DNA of 50,295 nucleotides from TA-21 sp036557405. Lineage in GTDB: Archaea > Thermoproteota > Nitrososphaeria > Nitrososphaerales > Nitrososphaeraceae. This document shows positions 46,501 to 50,295 of this stretch, piece by piece. The stretch covers positions 1 to 50,295 of the forward strand of contig DATBHO010000002.1 of the NCBI GenBank assembly GCA_036557405.1, given 5' to 3'. The notes beneath the pieces were generated by a model. That model was not told the origin of the DNA. It saw only the letters and a program-made list of their open reading frames with translations, and searched no databases. A program made the position numbers and the translations under genes. Within the stretch, counting starts at the first letter, position 1. Each line of letters begins with the position of its first letter.

Positions 46501-47526
46501 GTGAATCTTCTAATATGCAAACTGCCAATTCTAATTGGACTCATTTTTGTTCTTTTATTTGCAAGCTCCATAAAGGCGGATTTTATAGGGCATATAGCAA
46601 AAGCGCAAGTTAATCTCACAAACGTAACTATAAATAATTCAGGCCTTAGGGGCTTGAATGCAACTCAGGCTAATATGAATACACCCTTGAACAATAGTAT
46701 AAAAAATGTCATAATCATAGTTATGGAAAATAAGGGATATACGCAAGTAATTGGCTCAGGAGGTGCTCCCTATCAAAACCAACTTGCTAAGAATTACGCT
46801 TCTGCTTCAAATTATTATGGAGTTTATCCTGATTCGTTACCCAACTATATATCGATTATATCTGGATATCCTTACCTTACCGTTGATAAAGACCCAAACA
46901 CAATGTCACCATTGAAGGAACAGACCATTGTAAATCTTCTGCAGTCTAAGAATCTCACATGGAAGGGATATTTCGAAGATATGCCTCAGGTTTGTCATCT
47001 CAAAGATTCAGGAGGTTCTGGATATATTGCCCATCATAATCCCTTCGTATACTTCGATATTAGAAATAATAATAGTTGTAAGAATACAGTAGGACTAGAC
47101 GAATTTTACAAGGACCTTTCTAATCAAACACTTCCAAACTACTCGTTTATAGTGCCAAATAATATACACAATACTCATGACTCCACAGTAGGACAAGGAG
47201 ATGATTGGTTATCGAAATTTGTGCCTAAAATAATCAACTCTCCAACATTCAATAATACTGCACTATTCATAGTCTATGATGAAGGCAAAAAACATGACAC
47301 ATCAGGATTTGGGAGTGGGAAATATGCAGTGACTGGAGGGCGGTTGCCTTTACTATTAGTGTCTCCATTTGCTAATAAGGGATTTGTCTCCTCTCTTGAG
47401 TATACTCACTACAACCTTCTAGCTACGGTTGAAAAGATCCTGAATTTGGGAAATCTGGGAAAGGGGGATGCCTCTGCAAAACCTATGACTGATCTGTTTC
47501 GAATCCTTCCCGCCATCAGGCAGTAA
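46501..47526 (+). CDS. Secreted phosphoesterase (acid phosphatase/phospholipase C family)
   Basis: An exported hydrolase of 341 residues. Signal or anchor helix LPILIGLIFVLLFASSI (8-24), then a 40-residue Asn/Thr-rich linker, then the PF04185-type fold: NVIIIVMENKGYTQVIG (metal Glu-Asn), YPDSLPNYISIISGYPY (nucleophile region), NFSFIVPN-like NYSFIVPNNIHNTHD, FIVYDEG and GGRLPLLLVSP. Likely hydrolyses phosphomono- or diesters outside the cell, scavenging phosphate or acting on phospholipid. GTG start at 46501. A small membrane protein gene follows after 14 bases. Confidence 0.85.
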   Translation: MNLLICKLPILIGLIFVLLFASSIKADFIGHIAKAQVNLTNVTINNSGLRGLNATQANMNTPLNNSIKNVIIIVMENKGYTQVIGSGGAPYQNQLAKNYASASNYYGVYPDSLPNYISIISGYPYLTVDKDPNTMSPLKEQTIVNLLQSKNLTWKGYFEDMPQVCHLKDSGGSGYIAHHNPFVYFDIRNNNSCKNTVGLDEFYKDLSNQTLPNYSFIVPNNIHNTHDSTVGQGDDWLSKFVPKIINSPTFNNTALFIVYDEGKKHDTSGFGSGKYAVTGGRLPLLLVSPFANKGFVSSLEYTHYNLLATVEKILNLGNLGKGDASAKPMTDLFRILPAIRQ

Positions 47527-47540
47527 GAGATGGAAGGGAT

Positions 47541-47681
47541 ATGAATCGACTGACCCAAGCAAATGACAACAGATCTTCGATCATCTACGTCATGACCGTT
47601 TTGATATTTTATACTAGCGGTGTTTGCTTTGTGATCGTCTATCAGGAAATTGAAGAGTTTAAGACAGGAATTAGAAACTAA
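47541..47681 (+). CDS. Small single-span membrane protein (46 aa)
   Basis: Not recognised. 46 residues: polar start (MNRLTQANDNRSS), a 19-residue hydrophobic helix (IIYVMTVLIFYTSGVCFVIV, one Cys), then a charged tail (EEFKTGIRN). GGAAGGGAT directly before the ATG at 47541 is SD-like, and the gene lies 14 bases after the phosphoesterase stop, so it is probably co-transcribed. A partner or accessory subunit is possible. Confidence 0.5.
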   Translation: MNRLTQANDNRSSIIYVMTVLIFYTSGVCFVIVYQEIEEFKTGIRN

Positions 47682-47723
47682 AAATGAATGTGATTTTGAA
47701 GTTAACTATTTCGGAATGAAAAA

Positions 47724-48253
47724 TTAGGGAGAAACTGTTATTGTTCCTTTCATCGTAGTTGGATGATACAGACAGTGATATGCCAGAGTTTCACCTTGGC
47801 TAAGTGCTGGTACTACAAGTTTACCTGACTTGCCAGCTAATATATCCCCACTCGTAGCAACTTGGTTTGCCCCGGCAGTTAGGATCAACTGATGCTTTGT
47901 ATCTGTTGGATTCTTCAATTGGACGACATTGTTGTCATCAAGTTTAAAGTTTAGACTCGGATTGGTTCCCTCTTTGTTGACCCAAGTGTAAACTCCGTTC
48001 TTCTCTTTGGCATTTAATTGAAGTGTGGTGGTTAGGTTTTTGCCTTTACCGTTGTGTCCTGATTTTTAACCGGGCTGGCCAAAGGTGTAGTTCCATACGA
48101 AGACACAAGAACTTTCTTAACTGGGAAATTGATGTCCTGAGCAAAGGCAGATTTTTCTAGTTGTTGCAGTGCTCCTGTTGTTGACAGATTCACCCATGCT
48201 ACGTAGACTAACGATGCGGCGATCAATATACCTAAGGGTTTTGTCTTATTCAT
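47724..48253 (-). pseudogene. Secreted plastocyanin-like cupredoxin, one-base frame break
   Basis: The N-terminal frame (from ATG 48253) encodes a signal or anchor (ILIAASLVYVAWVNLSTTGA) and a linker to ASPVK. The C-terminal frame, reading upstream as NLTTTLQLNAKEKNGVY..., then NPTDTKHQLIL and YHCLYHPTTMKGTITV, is a classic cupredoxin: an early His (KHQL) and C-x4-H-x4-M (Cys, His, Met; CLYHPTTM region) for a type 1 copper site. Adding one A to a run of five (T5 on plus, 48063-48067) joins them through KKSGHNGKGKN, giving about 176 residues. Probably an electron carrier outside the membrane if intact. Confidence 0.75.
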
Positions 48254-48315
48254 ATGTTACTAGTTGTACCGCCAAAGATTAGTTATATTGATTCCTTACC
48301 TTTGTTTAGTTACCT

Positions 48316-49152
48316 TTGTTCAGGCATTCTTTCACTCAAGTTATTATTAGTCCAACTGAAGATCTAAAGCAAAAGATTATGTTAGAACTTATTTTTATAA
48401 TCCTGATAGGTCATAAATCCTCGATGACCACAAGAATCGAAAATACAATCAAACTGATATATAAGATGCAACTCAATTACTTCGTGAAATTCAACATATC
48501 TGGAACGTGGAGTAATGGTCATAACAGAACGTTCAGAAGGTTTGATCCTTACGATGATAAAGTCGAAGTTCGCGCAGATGGTAACACTCTATGTGTAATT
48601 GATGGTAATGGTAATTGTACGATTACGGGAAATAGGAGAAGAATTTATTGCCATTATAATAATTATAACGCTATACTTACCATCACTTTGATACCATATT
48701 TTAAGGATTTGAATGACAACTGTTCATTGAAAATGAGATCAAGGCATAATGAGCCGGGTATGACATGTAAAGGAGGTGGTCCTCTAGATGGAAATAGATT
48801 TGGCGGATATGGATTTGCCGTAAATTATAATGAATGGAATGCAAAGAGAGAATCCACACACAACTGCCATGATCAGCACAAATCAGGTTCAGTTCCAAAG
48901 ATAATACAAAATGACAAAGCAATAATTTTACGTCACACAATTAAAGATGAAGGTACAACGGTGCATCAGATAGGCGAGATTGACTACATGGATGGAAACG
49001 GTTTTCATAAAGTGATGGACATTTTCGATGATTTCCCGGAAACGTGGATGATGGATAGAACCTTGTATGAGACAAAGTCATACTTTTGGATAAGAAATAA
49101 TGGTTCCGGATCTATTACCATCAGAGATGTCAACCTAGAAATACTTCCATAA
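48316..49152 (+). CDS. Unrecognised Cys-containing protein, possibly exported
   Basis: I do not recognise this protein. The 278-codon frame has a weak hydrophobic patch near the start (IMLELIFIILIG, 21-32), and the real start may be ATG 48424 (MTTRIEN) or earlier. The body is rich in Asn, Gly, Arg and aromatic residues, with six Cys (LCVIDGNGNC, YCHY, NCSLK, TCKGG, NCHD), and ends with SYFWIRNNGSGSITIRDVNLEIL, like the last strands of a jelly-roll carbohydrate-binding or lyase fold. A glycan-active or -binding role is a guess. No frame break. Confidence 0.6.
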   Translation: MFRHSFTQVIISPTEDLKQKIMLELIFIILIGHKSSMTTRIENTIKLIYKMQLNYFVKFNISGTWSNGHNRTFRRFDPYDDKVEVRADGNTLCVIDGNGNCTITGNRRRIYCHYNNYNAILTITLIPYFKDLNDNCSLKMRSRHNEPGMTCKGGGPLDGNRFGGYGFAVNYNEWNAKRESTHNCHDQHKSGSVPKIIQNDKAIILRHTIKDEGTTVHQIGEIDYMDGNGFHKVMDIFDDFPETWMMDRTLYETKSYFWIRNNGSGSITIRDVNLEILP

Positions 49153-49221
49153 TTGTATCCTTTAATGTTTAGTTAACTGTAAGAAGAGTAAATCTTTCAA
49201 ACAAGCAGTGATTAAAAATCA

Positions 49222-49788
49222 ATGAATATAGTATGTGAAATTTCAGTGGATGGAAAAATAATCAGACTTGTTAGGGGAGATGTTACAGAAAGAACCGTAG
49301 ATGTAATAGTGAATGCTGCGAATTCTTATCTAAGACATGGCGGAGGACTTGCAGCTGCAATAGTAGGGAGAGGAGGAAAAATAATCCAAGAAGAAAGTGA
49401 TAAATTAGGTGTAGTCCCAGTTGGTAGTGCTGTTATAACAGGTTCTGGAATTCTGCCATGCAAAGCAGTTATTCATGCCGTAGGACCAAAAATTGGCGAA
49501 GGAAATGAGGATCAGAAGTTGAGATCAGCTCTGAAAAATGCTTTAAAGCTTGCAGAAATAAATGGATTCAAAAGTATATCTATTCCTGCAATAAGCTCAG
49601 GTATATTTGGTTTTCCTAAAGACAGATGTGCGAAGTTATTGGTAAATGAATCAATGAGGTTTATTAAAAACTCGAATTCAAAGTCAAGAACTAGCTCTCT
49701 TCAAACTGTAGAGTTTTGTATTCTTGATGAGGAAACATTACAACATTTCAGGGAGGAATTTGATGGTATGGAGGAGAGTCAACATTAA
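49222..49788 (+). CDS. Macro-domain protein (ADP-ribose hydrolase-like)
   Basis: A single macro domain of 188 residues that binds or hydrolyses ADP-ribose derivatives. Motifs: IVNAANSYLRHGGGLAAAIVGRGG (about 31-54, the ADP-ribose loop), GSAVITGSGILPCKAVIHAVGP, and SISIPAISSGIFGFPKDRCAKLL (diphosphate loop). The presence of Asn-Ala-Ala-Asn and Gly-Gly-Gly-Leu fits the MacroD-type deacetylating/de-ADP-ribosylating group. ATG at 49222. Role possibly removal of ADP-ribose or O-acetyl-ADP-ribose; partner unknown. Confidence 0.93.
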   Translation: MNIVCEISVDGKIIRLVRGDVTERTVDVIVNAANSYLRHGGGLAAAIVGRGGKIIQEESDKLGVVPVGSAVITGSGILPCKAVIHAVGPKIGEGNEDQKLRSALKNALKLAEINGFKSISIPAISSGIFGFPKDRCAKLLVNESMRFIKNSNSKSRTSSLQTVEFCILDEETLQHFREEFDGMEESQH

Positions 49789-49837
49789 TTTAATAAAAAA
49801 TATTTGAAAAGCAACTTAATGTTTACCAAACCTTCGA

Positions 49838-50044
49838 GTGTCTCGATATATTCAAGATGGAACAATAAGAAGAATCCCAATAATCATATACCACAGAGCA
49901 GGTGATAATGAGGCTGCTGATGACAATACGAATCTAATACTTTTTGAAGAGGAAATGAAATACTTACATAATAACGATTTTCGAGTTATAACTATGAAAA
50001 ATCTGGGATTTGATACAAGAAGCAATTATTTATACTTAAAATAA
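49838..50044 (+). pseudogene. Fragment of a polysaccharide-deacetylase-like protein
   Basis: A 68-codon frame (GTG 49838) reads RRIPIIIYHRAGDNEAADDN... FEEEMKYLHNNDFRVITMKNLGFDTRSNYLYLK. It looks like one end of the thaumarchaeal NodB-type deacetylases, where a IIxYH...F..EMKYL..N.F.V..M..L.YD..TNYLY.K block is familiar; the catalytic NodB barrel (HxxxH, DD) is missing. Probably a remnant. Similarity is from memory. The last 250 bases after it hold no gene. Confidence 0.5.
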
Positions 50045-50295
50045 CCAGAGATTCCTCTGACAGGTGGAGTCGCGTCAATGTCGACTGGTAATTAATCTTG
50101 ATGGCCAGAATGGAGCTTCTAAAGAAGAATTACTTGAGACTGAACATCAACTATAAATTTGCTACCAGCCACAGCACCATTGTCGCTTTGAATGTTGTAA
50201 TGTTTTCATGAGTAAGCTAATGTAGCGAAATCTTTAACCTGCAGAGGCTCTTTTAATCAGCCGGTATATTTTTGTTCACATTTGATAAAAAAAAT

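Overview
The window is archaeal, from a Nitrososphaerota (Thaumarchaeota) chromosome. Evidence for the domain: a thermosome with a GGM tail, deoxyhypusine synthase, exosome Csl4, TFE-alpha, Nep1, RNase P component 4, ribosomal protein S19e, PDCD5, MptE and the archaeal GTP cyclohydrolase III. TATA-like boxes sit about 25-35 bases before many starts, so short-leader or leaderless transcripts look common, and TTG/GTG starts are frequent. The DNA is AT-rich with wide, degenerate spacers. With ClC, DHA2-type MFS, proline catabolism and several secreted proteins, this resembles a terrestrial, low-GC Nitrososphaerales lineage (for example Nitrosocosmicus); the genus is inference.

Layout. 1-6.3 kb: hisI, a tiny zinc-ribbon gene, pepF, a candidate structured RNA, deoxyhypusine synthase, csl4, a FUN14 protein (all but the RNA on minus) and mptE. 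6.3-14.9 kb: a coiled-coil protein next to guaA, a frame-broken PfkB kinase, thermosome, ctaB, nep1, rnp4, rps19e, PDCD5. 15-20 kb: MarR regulator and MFS exporter, an 890-base spacer, then an alcohol-dehydrogenase-like reductase and a CitE-like lyase. 20-24 kb: small hypotheticals and a ClC-CBS channel. 24-28.5 kb: a compact six-gene riboflavin operon, ribE-ribB-ribH-gch3-amidohydrolase-arfC, ending tail to tail with tfe. 29-31.3 kb: a decaying cassette with two paralogous secreted-protein genes. 31.4-38.6 kb: FMN-binding protein, SDR, PAP2 phosphatase, a winged-helix regulator with a small membrane partner, a YVTN beta-propeller surface protein, an EamA transporter. 38.8-50.3 kb: cupredoxin-like proteins, msrA, P5C dehydrogenase and proline dehydrogenase, an AlkB-like dioxygenase, a secreted phosphoesterase, an unrecognised Cys-containing protein, a macro-domain protein and a deacetylase fragment.

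Two themes stand out. First, the riboflavin operon contains an HxH/HxxE-type amidohydrolase whose start overlaps the end of gch3 and which abuts arfC; it is a good candidate for a pathway step with no familiar gene here (pyrimidine deaminase or FAPy deformylase). Second, at least nine genes can be restored by one or a few single-base changes, mostly in short homopolymers. The breaks fall almost only in small lineage-specific genes, while about 30 kb of conserved genes is intact. This is either real decay or uncorrected indel error; the individual entries give the exact bases.
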